A stretch of DNA of 64,000 nt from Malania oleifera (lineage: Eukaryota > Streptophyta > Magnoliopsida > Santalales > Ximeniaceae): the NCBI RefSeq assembly GCF_029873635.1, contig NC_080426.1:51350093-51414092 (forward strand), read 5' to 3'. Below, piece after piece: positions 1-11,600 of this stretch (position 1 is its first letter; the number at the start of each line of letters is the position of its first letter). The position numbers and the translations under genes are program-made. The notes beneath the pieces were generated by a model, which was not told the DNA's origin, ran no database searches, and worked only from the letters and a program-made list of their open reading frames with translations.

Positions 1-725
1 CTTCTTCCTCTTCGGTCCCCTTTGCACAAGCCATTCTTGCGTCTCATCCTCATCTACAAGTTCCAATGTTGTAGCCCTAATAGTGCTAGATGAAGCTCTT
101 CCTCTTCCTTTAGAAAATGATGACATATTCGCACTTTCTTGATCTATTGAGCATCATTGCGATGCTCATTTACTACAGCAGCTCTGTTAACAACACCCTA
201 TGCTAAAAAATCATCTTCAAACACATATTCATCATCCTCATCGGAATTGCAATCCATCCTACAAATCAACCACTCTTTTCTACCATATGTCCTTCAAAAG
301 GATTGAATCAATGGTATCAAACTTGTCCTATCGATGCCTAAGTTTGATTATATTTCACAAACAACAAATCCTTGTTGGGGTAGTCTATTCCTCCTTTTTG
401 AATGAAGCTGCAAGAAATAAAAAATACATAGTAATAATGATTCTAAAAAGCAGTACTAAACCAAATATTCTGTGTTCTTTAACCCACACCTAGTGACTCA
501 CATGTTGGAATATGCTCCAATTTCTTTCGTAGCTAGTAGCACTACAATATGAGACTAAGAATTTTTGCAGTGAACTTTTGCAAGTTTGGAGATGATCCAA
601 ATGACATCCACCATTGTCTTGTTATTTTAAAGAGACAGGTTTCTAAAATGCACATAATACTAAGTTACTAAAACGTAAAATCAAAGTAGTTAAAGGCCAC
701 TTTACCCTGTGCTTTTTCCTTCCTT
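1..725 (-). pseudogene. hAT/DUF659 transposase C-terminal fragment (inverted arm)
   Basis: The reverse strand of this stretch carries the same decayed coding sequence as 1,690-2,400 on the plus strand: matching blocks include an acidic D/E-rich tail (near 200-240 here, 2,160-2,220 there) and the hAT C-terminal dimerisation segment. It therefore forms the left arm of a large imperfect inverted repeat and runs off the left edge. Stops and frameshifts interrupt every frame. The family cuts and pastes hAT elements, but this copy cannot be active. That it is hAT/DUF659 rests on its similarity to the better preserved right arm; the inverted relation is read directly from the sequence. Confidence 0.6.
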
Positions 726-769
726 TGTCCCACAACCAAAGGAAGACAAAAGTAGGGATTCAGCGGCTT

Positions 770-872
770 AAAAAAAGAAGGGCAACCTGGTGCACAAAGC
801 TTCCGCGCATGCAAGGTCCGAGGAAAGGGCGGACCACAATGGGTCTATAGTACACAGTCTTACCTTGCATTT
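770..872 (-). mobile_element. Au-type SINE, 3' fragment
   Basis: Read on the minus strand, this segment matches my memory of the 3' half of the widespread plant Au SINE: a GGTAAG..GTACTATAGACCC block, a GTGGTCCGCCCTTTCC block, a GCGCGGAAGCTTTGTGCACC block, a final TTGCCC, then a short T run (plus-strand A run at 771-777). The 5' half with the Pol III A and B boxes is missing and is replaced at about 872 by hAT sequence. It lies in the spacer between the inverted hAT arms. The family name comes from recall, not a search. Confidence 0.6.
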
Positions 873-879
873 AGTAAAC

Positions 880-2475
880 TCTCCAAAGGGGATGGATGTT
901 CATCAAGTCTATTGATGCTTCAAATATTGGCAAGAATCCAGATAGAATGTATAGATTACTTGAGTAGATGTGGAGGAAATTAGGGAATCAAATGTGTGAT
1001 TCAAGTAGTTATAGATAATGCCTCAAATAATGTTGCAATAGGTAAGAACTTATTCCTAAAACTAAATAGTATAATGTATATATGGTTTATTTTAATATTT
1101 TAATGGCTTCACTCTTGATTTTTGAATAGGGAGATTGTAGGAAGCAAAGAGGCCACATTTATATTGGGCACCTTATGCAATCCATTGCCTCAAATCGATA
1201 TTGGAGGACATTGGAAAGATGCCTACAATTCATGCAACTTTGAAAAGGGTAATTTTTTTGAATAGTTATATTGATAAGTGTGTTGGTGTGGTCAACTTGA
1301 TAAGGCAATTCATAGGAGGAAAGGAGTAGCTAAGGCTTGCCATAACAAGATTTGCATCACTCTTTGTTCACTACACCTTAACAACAACTCGAGGAAAATG
1401 TTTACTTCTGAAGATTGAAATATTAGTAAATGAGCAGACAAGGCATGGCTAGGGTAGCCAAGTTCATCAACCTTTGCATTAGTTGCACAGTTCTAGAACC
1501 CATAATTTTTTTATTCAAACCCCAACACTTCGCAAGATGAAGAAATCATGTTGAGTTTGTACAAATGTATCACAAGGTTGGTACCATCCAATGAATTGCA
1601 ATATAAAATTTCTGATGAGCTGATTAATTACACTACCGCTAGTGGCCTCTTTGGAATTGATATAGCTCTAAGACAAAAGAAGAAAAAAGCACTAGGTAAA
1701 GTGGCTTTTACATACTTTAATTTTCTATTTTTTGTTAGTAACTTGGTATTATGTGCATTTTAAAAACCTCTCTTTAAAATAACAACGCAATGGTGGATGT
1801 CATTTGGATCATCATCTCCAAACTTACAAAAAGTTTGCTATGAAAATTCTTAGCCTCGCATTTAGTGCTATTGGTAGAGAAAGAAATTGAAGGATGTTCT
1901 AACATGTGAGCCACTACGATATTGTGAGTGAAAGAACATAGAATATTCGATTTAGTACTACTCTTTTAGAACCACCATTTACTATGTTATTTTTAATTCC
2001 TGCAGCTTCATAGCAAAAGGAAGAATAGGCTAGCCCAACAATGCTTGAATGATGTGGAGTTCGTAAAATATAATCGAACTTTGAGGCATTGATACAACAA
2101 GTTTGATGCCATTAATCCGTCCTTCTAAAGGGCATTGATGATTGTAATATGTGGTTTATTGGTAGGATGGATGGTGATTCTGACGAGGATGATGAATGTG
2201 TGTTTGAAGATGATTATTTGACATAGGGTGCTATTGCCAAAGTTGCTAGAGTAAATGAGCCCTGACATTGCACTAGATCAAGAATAAGTGCCAATGTGTC
2301 ATCATCTTCTAGAGGAATAGGAAGAACTCTTGTACTACTAGGGCTACAACATTGGAACTCGTAGATGAAGATGAGATCCAACAGAGGCTAGAGCAAAGGA
2401 GACCCAAGAGGAAGAAGATGTTGGAGAAAAAACTTCTAATGAAGAAGAAGATGATGGTATCTTAGCAGACTTTGC
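880..2475 (+). pseudogene. hAT-superfamily transposase pseudogene (DUF659 and dimerisation domain)
   Basis: Conceptual translation in shifting frames shows family landmarks in order: a G-W-M-F-I-K-S-I-D-A-S block near 890, the DUF659 signature resembling V-V-I-D-N-A-S-N-N-V-A near 1,000-1,030, a conserved C-L-K-S-I-L-E-D-I-G block near 1,190, and the C-terminal dimerisation segment K-N-R-L-A-Q-Q-C-L-N-D near 2,020-2,060 followed by an acidic tail. In intact hAT elements this protein binds the terminal repeats and cleaves DNA. Many stops and frameshifts make it dead. The part from about 1,690 on is repeated in reverse orientation at 1-725. No terminal repeats or target duplication were found. 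Confidence 0.7.
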
Positions 2476-2963
2476 GTGACTGATGAGGACTATTAGATTT
2501 TAGACTTTGGAATCTTTTATTGTACGTTTCTCTTTTGATATTGAACTATGTTGTTAGATGCTTTTGGACCTTAGGTTTGGCTATTGCTCTTTATTTGTAG
2601 TTTAAAGCTTGAACTCTTGCGTGCTTATGTTGGAATATGCTTGTTTCGCTTGGAACTAGGTACGTGATAGTCACAATTTCTATGCATTTATGCTTTGTAT
2701 TGAATATTTTGGTATTTTAAATTCAAACACCACTGCAAATGTGCTCCTAGATCAATTACCCACCAAATAGGTCATGCACACACAATTTTAATAAATGAGC
2801 GCCTTGCCTTCGTGAGGTGTGTGCCTTCACCTTGCGCCTCGCACCTAGGCTCCAAATACCCTTTGCACCTTCAACTAATAGGCAAGAAAGCCAAAACCAA
2901 AAATAACTATCCATCAACAACAAAAGCGTTATTATTGTTTATGGCTATCTTAGTCATTCAGCA
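2476..2963. other. No gene seen; contains a GCCT-rich repeat
   Basis: AT-rich sequence without a supported ORF. Around 2,795-2,880 there is a cluster of GCCTTGCCTT / CACCTTGCGCCTCGCACC words that resembles the GCCT-rich block at 50,850-51,740, suggesting a related non-autonomous repeat. No ends or target duplications were found. Confidence 0.35.
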
Positions 2964-3081
2964 TTGTTAGTGTGTTAGTGGTATGTTAACAAGTGAGAGT
3001 TAGTAAGGGTATTACGATTAAAATTAGAGGGAGAGACCTATCATTGTGATTAGGTCTTCTACTTTACCTAATTATTCAACA

Positions 3082-3093
3082 TGGTATCAAAGC
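3082..3093 (+). other. Primer-binding site (initiator tRNA-Met)
   Basis: TGGTATCAAAGC, one change from the canonical plant LTR-retrotransposon site TGGTATCAGAGC that pairs with the 3' end of initiator tRNA-Met. It directly follows CA at 3,080-3,081, which marks the probable end of the 5' LTR. Confidence 0.65.
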
Positions 3094-5013
3094 ATAATTC
3101 TGACCTAAACCCTAATTGTCCCAGCCACCATCAAAACCTAAGCCTAAAACCCTAAATCCGCTGCATGCCTACCATAGTAGAAGAATTTCCAGCAACACTA
3201 TAGCCCTAAAAAAACAGTCAGCAGATGCCAGAAGCTAGAGCAGTTGCCAAAAAAATCTTGAGCGACAAAGTTCAGGAACACAAAATCCACTATTGATTTT
3301 GCAAGAACACCACAGTCGGAGACACTGCCGAACTGCTCCCCCAGTGAAATCCCATCTCCTAACACTCCCCCATGCGCCCTCACATGCCAGTCAAAGGCTG
3401 CCAGGGCCGACCCCGTGTGCCAACGAGTGAAGCAAATTTCAAGCATGTTTCTGGCCTGAATTCTTCCAGCAGTGCTTGAATATCTCTATAAACATATTAT
3501 TGAAGTTTTTCAGGGATGTTTTTTGTCCAAAGATCTCACCTTTTTTAGTTGTTCATGTACGACATTCGAGGAATGATTGTTTGATGCTTCTTGAAGCTGT
3601 TTGTCAATGTTTATTGTGTTCATTGGGCCTGAAACAGTGGTATTTGCAGTGTTTTTGATTTGTACATCGTGGACCTCTGGTTTGCATCATTTGTTGAAGG
3701 TTGTATATGTTGGGATCAAGTTGGGGAATTTGAAAAACATGTTGTCCACTATGAATTTTTTTTTCTAGATGCTCCATTGAGGTTGCATGTGTTGGGGTGG
3801 AGTTCCCAAATCCCAAAAGTGTGCCTCCCTCGTCAATTACTTGTTTGAGTGAAAAACGTACTATAGTTGTCTCAGAAAAGTAACCACACTATGTCATCTA
3901 TTGTCCTACCCACTAGTTCTTGGGTTATCGATTTTGCTATTGACCATATGACAAGTTTCACCAACTTCTTTTCTACTATCCAATATCCTACAAATCTACC
4001 TCAAGTTACCCTTGTTGAGGGGTCCACTAACTGTAAATCCTATTCCATTTCTCTTTCTTTTGTTCTCTACATTCCTAAATCCCCCTTAATCTCATGTCTA
4101 TTAGTAAAATTAAATGTCACTAAATTGCTTTGTAACCTTCTTTCCTAATTTTTTTCTTATTCAAGATTAGAAGATGAGGAAGATGATTGGCACATGACAT
4201 AAGGCTGGTGGACTTACTATTTTGAGTCACTCTCTTCTCCTATTATCTGTCGTGTCGCCACCACACCACATCAAATCCATTCTCGCCATGATCATCCCTC
4301 ATTGGACAAGTTAAAAAGCTAGTTCCTACTTTGAGTTCCGTGTCTAACCTTGACTATGAGTCTTGGTAATTAGGACAGCATCATCATGTTCCCTTTGCCT
4401 CCCGAGTCAATAAAAGAGTCGTTAGCCCTTTTATGTTAGTCCATTCCGATGTTTGGGGACCTAGTCGCATCACGTCAAAGTTGGCGCTTCAATACTTTGT
4501 TAAGTTTTCAGATGAAAACTACAGAATGACTTGGTTTTATTTAATAAAAGATCATTTTGAGTTATTTAATATCTTTTGAGCCTTCTGTTCTCAAATAGGG
4601 ACTCAGTTTGATATGCTAGTCTAAATACTTCGTAGTGATAATGCTAAGGACTACTTCGGTACTAACTCTGGCATGATCCATGGACCATGGACTATGGCCC
4701 AAAGTTTTTTGGAGTGATGTTGTGCTCATCACTTGCTCTCTCATCAATAAATGAATCTTCTGTCCTTTGTGGTAAAATCTCATATTCAATTATCTTCCCT
4801 AAGGATCCTTTATCCTCACTTCCTCCTCACATAATATATGTCATGGCTAAGGAGATTAACACACGTACCGAGGCAAGTTTGGCGACAGGGGTGAATGTGT
4901 CTGAATAGTCCAAGCCATATGGAACAACCACCTGGGTTTGTTGCTTAGGTGAAGTCAAGCTTAATGTGTCTACTCAAGAAGTCACTACATGGTTTATAAT
5001 TGTCTCCTAGGGC

Positions 5014-6005
5014 ATGGTTTGGTCGCATCAACTTTGTACACTTGAGATTGACATTCAAAGGTGTAGAATGGATCATTCTGTATTTTATCGTCATACTCCA
5101 TCTGGAGGGATTCTACTTATTGTGTACGTGAATGATATTGTGATTACTAGTGATGATGATCAACCTATCCAAAGCCTAAAAAAATTCCTTGAGACTAAGT
5201 TTTAGAAAAAGGATTTGGGACCATTGAAGTACTTCTTGGGTAAAGAAGTATCAAGATCTTGTACCAGAGTAATCTTGTCACAAAGGAAGTATGTTCTTGA
5301 CCTTTTAGATGAGACTGAGTTGTTGGGATCCAAACCCATTGATACACCTACGGATCTTAATAGTAAGCTAGTACCAAATATGGGTGATTTGCTGCCCAAC
5401 CTAGGACAATATCAAAGACTTGTTGGAAAGTTGAATTATCTCATAGTCAATCGGATGAATATATCTTTCACAACAAGTATTGCATGTCAATTTCTTGATT
5501 CTTCGAAAAAAAGTCATTGGGATATAGTAATTCGCATCTTGATATATCTCAATGATGCACCTGGGAGAGGTTTCTTATTTCAGGATCGAGGTCACACTCA
5601 TATTCAGGGATATATTGATGCAAATTGCACCAAGTACCTTCTGATAGAAGATCCTCAACCACATACTATATCTTTTTGGTGGAAATTTGGTCTCTTAAAG
5701 GAGTTAAAAGCAAACAATTGTGGCCAAGTCAAGTGCTGAGTCACAATATAGGGTCATGGCTCACACTACATGTGAACTTGTTTGATTGAAGAACATGTTG
5801 GAAGAACTGGGTTTTCCACATTCTCAATTTATGGAGTTGATGTTTGATAATTATGTTGCCATTCATATTGCCTCCAACACAGCCTTCCATAAGCAAACAA
5901 AACACATTGAAATTGATTGCCATTTTGTTCGGGAGAAACTTGTGCATAAGCTCATTACCACCACTTATGTGAAGTCTAATTTGCAGCTTGCTGATTTATT
6001 TACTA
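5014..6005 (+). pseudogene. Copia reverse transcriptase / RNase H, broken
   Basis: Best preserved coding part of the Copia remnant. One open stretch, 5,215-5,739 (174 codons), holds the RT tail (L-K-Y-F-L-G-K-E-V) and the start of RNase H. The next, from 5,786, holds the RNase H end with K-H-I-E-I-D-C-H-F-V-R-E-K and L-A-D-L-F-T-K-A. A stop near 5,205 separates the catalytic palm (from 5,014) from the rest. In an active element this polyprotein copies RNA into DNA and degrades the template. Here the Y-V-N-D change at the catalytic pair and the stops rule out activity. Confidence 0.8.
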
Positions 6006-6790
6006 AAGCCTCCAACGCAGTCTTCCAAATAAGATTTGCTTGGTCCTTGCTTAGTGCATTATTGGCTGGTTCACTGAAATTCTTGTGGCTTCCCAATGGT
6101 CGGTTCACAAGTAGAGGCCTCATTGCTGAGAATTTAGCTCTTCTTGCTGCTCTTTCAAATGTTGCCGGTGCTAGTATTGCCCAACTATCTTTGTTTCCAT
6201 GTGTTATCATGCTAGCTTTCTCTCTATCAGAAGATGTGCTTCCAATTCCTCCACCTTCTCTTGAAGGCTCTTATTTTTAAGGTCTTCTTTGTTCATCTTC
6301 AAATCTAGATCATAGATTGTTTTCCCATTTTTTAATTTGCATATATTTGTTCTTTATGTCTTGGTATTCTCAGCCATTTGTTTTGTATGACAGAAGTTCA
6401 GTATTGTCCAAGACTCCAACTGCTTCTTTGCAATACCCAACTCTGTCCTTCTACTCACAAAATTGAGCAAGCGTAGAGTAGACCATAGATTGTTTCTTCC
6501 ATATTTTTAATTTGCAGATCTTTGTTCTTTATGTCTTGGTCTTCTCAGCCATTTGTTTTGTATGACAGAAGTTCAGTATTGTCCAAGACTCCAACTGCTT
6601 CTTTGCAATACCCAACTCTGTTCCTTCTACTCACAAAATTGAGCAAGCGTAGAGCTTCATTCAAGTCATTCTCATTAGGATAGACCTGTACGAACATGAG
6701 TGTCTTTAAAGCAACATTATTAACACCACTGATGTGGAACATTGCCCATTCATTTTTTGCCAAGTAAGCTTGATACATACACGTGTCTTC
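5990..6790 (-). pseudogene. Kinesin-14 pseudogene fragment
   Basis: On the minus strand from 6,780, translation shows the end of a kinesin motor: K-T-L-M-F-V-Q-V-Y-P-N-E-N-D-L-N-E (kinesins: TLMFVQISPNENDLSETL), then L-N-F-V-S-R where L-N-F-A-S-R-V is expected, then a charged stretch D-I-K-N-K-D-L-Q-I-K and S-L-Q-E-K-V-E-E-L-E-A-H-L, and finally R-P-L-G-S-H-K-N near 6,100. This order fits plant C-terminal-motor (kinesin-14) proteins, minus-end-directed microtubule motors. Motor end and tail lie without an intron, as in a processed copy. An internal 173-bp duplication and several stops break it. Its tail end touches the Copia RNase H at about 6,010. Family assignment is from recall. Confidence 0.6.
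6311..6654. repeat. 173-bp direct tandem duplication
   Basis: Unit 1 is 6,311-6,483 and unit 2 is 6,484-6,654, almost identical, both starting with CATAGATTGTTT and ending with GCAAGCGTAGAG. The duplication lies inside the kinesin-14 pseudogene and repeats the segment after the motor's last helix, so it arose within the pseudogene or its parent copy. Confidence 0.9.
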
Positions 6791-8639
6791 TACCCGTAGT
6801 AATCCTAATAGCGATGTGATGTAGAATGAATGGAAACAAATTGAGCATTAATTTTTACTAAATAAATAATTTTATTTGTCTAGGATATTTAGGGTTTACT
6901 TTGTAATTTTTATCTGTTTATGAGATATGCAATTAGTCTTTTGAGTGTTTTCCATTTTCCCTTCACTTTTCCCTTTTACTTTCCATTTACTTCTCTTTAT
7001 TTCCCATTGCTTTATCTCTTGCTGATTGACCCTAGATTTTGAGTTCAATCCATGGCATATACAAATTGACCCTAGCAGGGGCAATTAGATGTGCCAAATT
7101 TACTTAACATATATATTTTGTATATGTAATTTTTGATAAATGTTCAAAGTCGCCCCCCACTAAATTGATAAAACAAGAGTCAAGCTTATCAGTTTTGAGT
7201 GACTAGCAGCCATGCAAAAAAAAACTAGTTAAGACAAGGAGAAATCCATTAATTTACTTGCACGTGAAATTAGTATTGATTTTACTTATTGTTTTGTACT
7301 CATAGAAAGGGCCATTTTTTTTAATGAAAAATTGTGAAGAATCAACTGTGTAACCAAATGAAACATGTTGGATAAATGATTGCTTAGTCACCTACATTGA
7401 GAGACATAAATATTATTGAAAATTGAGTTGACTATGTAACAAGTCCAAAGCATCAAAATATGTTTGGAACAATTGTGAGATATTTAACATGGTATCTACT
7501 ACTTTTGAGTGACTACAGTGAAAACAATTTATCTGAAGAATTATTTTTACTTTGAGTACTCGGATATTATGGTTAAATTGTTGTTATGAGAGCCTCCAAT
7601 AGCAAAGGCAATTAAATGTTTGATATGATAAAAAATCTTGATAAGTGATTGCCATTGGCCCACTACTAATGAAACTTCTTGCCTTCATCATTGCACATCC
7701 ATCACCCGCCTACCATTTTGACCACACCAACCATCCAATCAAAGCCTCACTTCAAACCCTAATCACTACATCACACACCCTATCTATCTTCCAACCCAAC
7801 CTTCTCCTACAACCAAAACCTTAAGACCATCATCTTCACTCACTCACAGCCAATCATGCAAAATATCCCAACCTTAACCCCCTTTCTGCAGCCAAAGAAA
7901 TAAAATAAAATGTCGTTACTGTCATCAATTCATTGCAGTCAAAGGAGACAGACAGCAATTACCCCAGGTTTTTATTTTAAGCCTTAACGTGGGAAAGCAA
8001 GGGCCGACCATCGCTGAAGTTGACGCTCACAAGAACAAACCAGACCATCAACAAGCGTATACTTCTCTTAGTCGCAACATGCTAAAAAGCTGTGGATCAC
8101 TTCTGCAGTTCCATGAAGCAAGTAATCTTATGAGCTCCCTCTTTTAAATTTTAAGTTGAACCAAATAGCCCAATCCTGAAACAACCCAAATTCTATACTT
8201 AACCCAACCCAATTCACATCCTACCAATCTCCATTTAATCCATTTAAACTAAGTTCAATCTGACTCAACCTATTACAGCCATGGTCCATTTCTTTATCTA
8301 CTCCAATTTTATAAAACAAAGCCAAAAATCCTGGCCAATTCACTCTTTTTAGCTAATCTCTCTCCCTTTCCTCCTCAAGAACACCATCAGGTACGGAAAG
8401 GCCTTCTTGTATCTTTTCACCATACAGGCCACTAATTTCTTACATAAGCCTCATGTTGTCATTGAAAATTCACTTGATTCCACTTCTTCAGGTTCTCCTT
8501 CAGATTTTTCATCTTAGCTGCCACAATAAAGCTACATTTGCCCCTCTCAACATGCTGACTCAACCCAGTTCATTATCGAATTCCCAAAACCTTCTACCTT
8601 CATTCGCATATTCTCCACTATGGGCAGCCAATTTTTTCC
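6791..8639. other. No gene seen (intergenic or intronic)
   Basis: AT-rich, no ORF with recognisable content, and no terminal repeats seen. If the CWF19-like gene on the minus strand has further exons to the left, this could belong to its intron, but I see no splice-bounded coding block here. Confidence 0.4.
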
Positions 8640-11600
8640 GGAGACAAAAGACCAGGGTTATTTAGCTTGCTAAAGGAGGCAACAGTGCACAGACTTTCAA
8701 CAGAAAGCCCAACTAAATTAACAGTTTTTCGCACAGATGGAGTCATTTTAACAAGAAACAATTGCAGAAGGGGTGGCAGATCTCTACAGAAAGCTACTCA
8801 ATCAGCATGTTGGAGACCACGACTTGACAGATCAAGTTTGGATCCATTTCTGTGGAGGATGGAGTGAATCTTAAAGGACCATTCAAGGTGGAACAGGTGG
8901 CAACAGCTCTCAGTACATGCCAAGGGGACAAGGCAATTGACCCAATGGTATGTAGGGCTTTCACAAAACAGAGTTGGGAAACAATCAGGAATGATATCAA
9001 CATCACCCTTAAACAGTTATGAGCAGGGAAATTTTGAAAGAAGCTTGAGTTCCACTTTCATTGTGTGGATGACAGAAAGACAAACAGGAGAGATGGGATT
9101 TTAGGCCCACCAACATGGGCACTGTTTACAAATTGCCGACAAAGGTTTTGGCTCCAACTCAAGGAGATAATTGGGTAATTTGTCACAGAACCCCAAAACT
9201 CTCTTGTTTCAAGAATGAAATTTTTTTCATATGGTCCTTGTGGCAAATGAATGTGTTCGCTCCAAAATCCGAAGGAATAAAACTAAATTGATTTGAAAAT
9301 GGTGAATGGAAAGGCTTATAACCATGTGTGTTTGAGATTTTCTTATCAACCTTTTGGAAATCGGTCATAATTCTAGGAAACAGATTAAATTCTGCACTTC
9401 TTCCATCATTTCCCCATGATCATCAATTGATCCTCCAAAAGGATTCTTTACCACTCTCCAAGAATCTGAGGTAGCAGGACCCCTTGTCCCCACATTTGTG
9501 CAGTTTAGTAATAGAGGCTTCATCACATACACTAAGGAGGAGATTGCATGGTCACTTTCTGAGAAGTTGTCATGTCAAAGTGAACCCTCAATCTTAGTTC
9601 GAAATTACCCACTTACTCTTTGCAAATGAAACAGCCATCTTCTGTTGGGAGGAGGAACAGCAGGTCCTGTACTCAAGGCGTGTATTCTTGTGATGTGAAG
9701 CTGTCACTGGCCTCGAGGTCAATATGACAAAGAGCAAAATCATTCTGGAGGGAGAAGTGCGGATTCAAGTCTCTAACCGCTTAGTAGGCTTCCAACTATG
9801 TACTTGGGAATGCAGTAAGGACTACTTTCAAAGCCAAAACTGATTCGGAGTGCATCATAGGGGTCTGAAATTGGGGTGTACTCAGTTTTTCACGGTTTGG
9901 TTTACCCAAAACCGAACACCGAACCGAAATATATCGATTCTCAAATATGAGAACCATTACCGAACCATAAACCAATGGTTCAGTTAAAAAAAATAAAAAA
10001 ACTATTCTTCAGTTCGGTCTTCGGTTAGTAACCAAATTAAACCTTCACAAAATTTTAACTTCAGGCTCATTTATTTAGAATTATTTAATGGACCTTAGTT
10101 TAAGTGGGCCAAGCATAAGAATGAGTTCTCATGCAGCCCATGTGGAATGCAGAATGAGTGGGAGAGGAGGTGGCTTTATAGGTGGAGAAGGCTCCCCCAA
10201 AAGCAATGACCAGCCGATGTGGGACATGGGAATCAAGGGGAACGTGAAGGGTGAAGGCTGGGAGTGGGACTGGGACTGGGTCACTGGGCAATGGTTGGGC
10301 TTCAGGGAGGGGGAGAGCTGGGGTTGTGGGCGTGGGATAGGGCTGTGGGCGTGGGGCATGTGTGTCAGTGTGTATGTGAGAATGAGAGTGAGTGGTTCAT
10401 CCCACATCGGTAATACATGGGAGAAAACCTCTCATCCTCATGCATAAAAGTTCTAATCCCTCCTCCTTTGTTGCCATAATTAAATATTTTTATGTACTAT
10501 GATAATGAATAAAATTTATTAAATAATTATGGGTAGTAAAATTAATAAATTAAGAGTTATAAATTGGGAAAAAAATTTTAGATAAATGCATAGTTCGGTT
10601 TTTCCAATTTTTTCAGTTCAGCTTGTGCATAACCGAAACCGAAACGGAAACCGAAAAATCAGTTTTTAAAAATTTGAAAACCGAAACTGAATACCTAAAC
10701 CGAAAAGCCAAGCATTAATGTTAAACGGTTTGGTTTCAGACCAATTTTTGGATTTTCAGTAATTTTTGTACACCCCTAGTCTGAAAAAAGGCTGGGACAT
10801 TAAGAAACATTCTCTGTCAAAATAAGAAAGGATAAACCTTTTTAGTGCAACTTGGCCTGGTTTCCCACATACTACTAGTCTTTATTCATAATCCCAGTTT
10901 TAATAGCCAAGAGACTTGAAAGACTCTAGCGAGATTTATTATAGGGTAGCAGTCAGGAAACCCAAAATTCCATTTGGTGGAATGGAAGATTTGCTCTGCT
11001 GCCAGATCAGGTGGTCAGGAATAAGACACCTTCAAGAGTTTGATCAGTCCCGCCCAGACAAGTGGCTATGGATATTTGCAATGAAAGATGATGTTTATTG
11101 GAGAAAGTTATTGAGAAAAAAGTACAGTTTGAAAGGAAAGGGGGGGTTTTTTTTAAGTGCATCATATTTGTAGTAGGTAATGGCAAAAATCAGGTTCACA
11201 TTAGATATCTGGCATGGAGATGTCAACAAAGATTCTTTTCCATCCTTAGCATTGCTAGTGACAAATTGCTGTGGTATTTCTTTCTCAAAAGGAGGAAATG
11301 GGATTGTAGCTTTTTAGAAGATGGGTGCAAAACTAGAAGCTGGCAGAAGTGGAGAATTTGCTGGGCAGACTACACAGCACCAGAATTAAGAAGGGACTGA
11401 AGAAGGTAACACCGTTGAAAGAGGTTGCACAAAGTTTTCAGTAAAGACCTACTATAATCTACTATCCTATCAAATCACAAAAGAATTCCCATGGAAAGAA
11501 GGATCAAAAGTGCCTACGAAAGTGGCTTTCTTTGCATGGGAAGGCCCCTGGGGTAGTTCTTGACTTCTCATAAATGTTGCTTGTGCAAGAAAGAAGGGGA

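Larger units (their letters stand above)
2964..6010 (+). mobile_element. Decayed Ty1/Copia retrotransposon
   Basis: Order of landmarks on the plus strand: a possible short 5' LTR (about 2,964-3,081, TG..CA), a primer-binding site at 3,082, an untranslated leader, no recognisable gag, then protease (S-W-V-I-D-F near 3,920, in place of the usual D-S-G context), gag-pre-integrase and integrase (near 4,300-4,650), a reverse transcriptase block with the Y-V-N-D-I-V-I-T motif (near 5,120; the usual Y-V-D-D is changed to V-N-D), and an RNase H end with the L-A-D-L-F-T-K-A motif near 5,990. The order PR-INT-RT-RH defines Copia. Frameshifts and stops are frequent. No 3' LTR is found: the element ends abruptly at the kinesin fragment. 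Confidence 0.85.

Noticed and set aside
5965..6280. Plus-strand hydrophobic ORF extension after Copia RNase H as a membrane protein
   Set aside because: The hydrophobic residues arise from reading the kinesin-14 fragment in antisense.
10088..10447. 119-codon ORF as a gene
   Set aside because: Lies in the G-rich centre of a non-autonomous hAT element; three overlapping frames are open on both strands because of composition, and nothing is recognisable.
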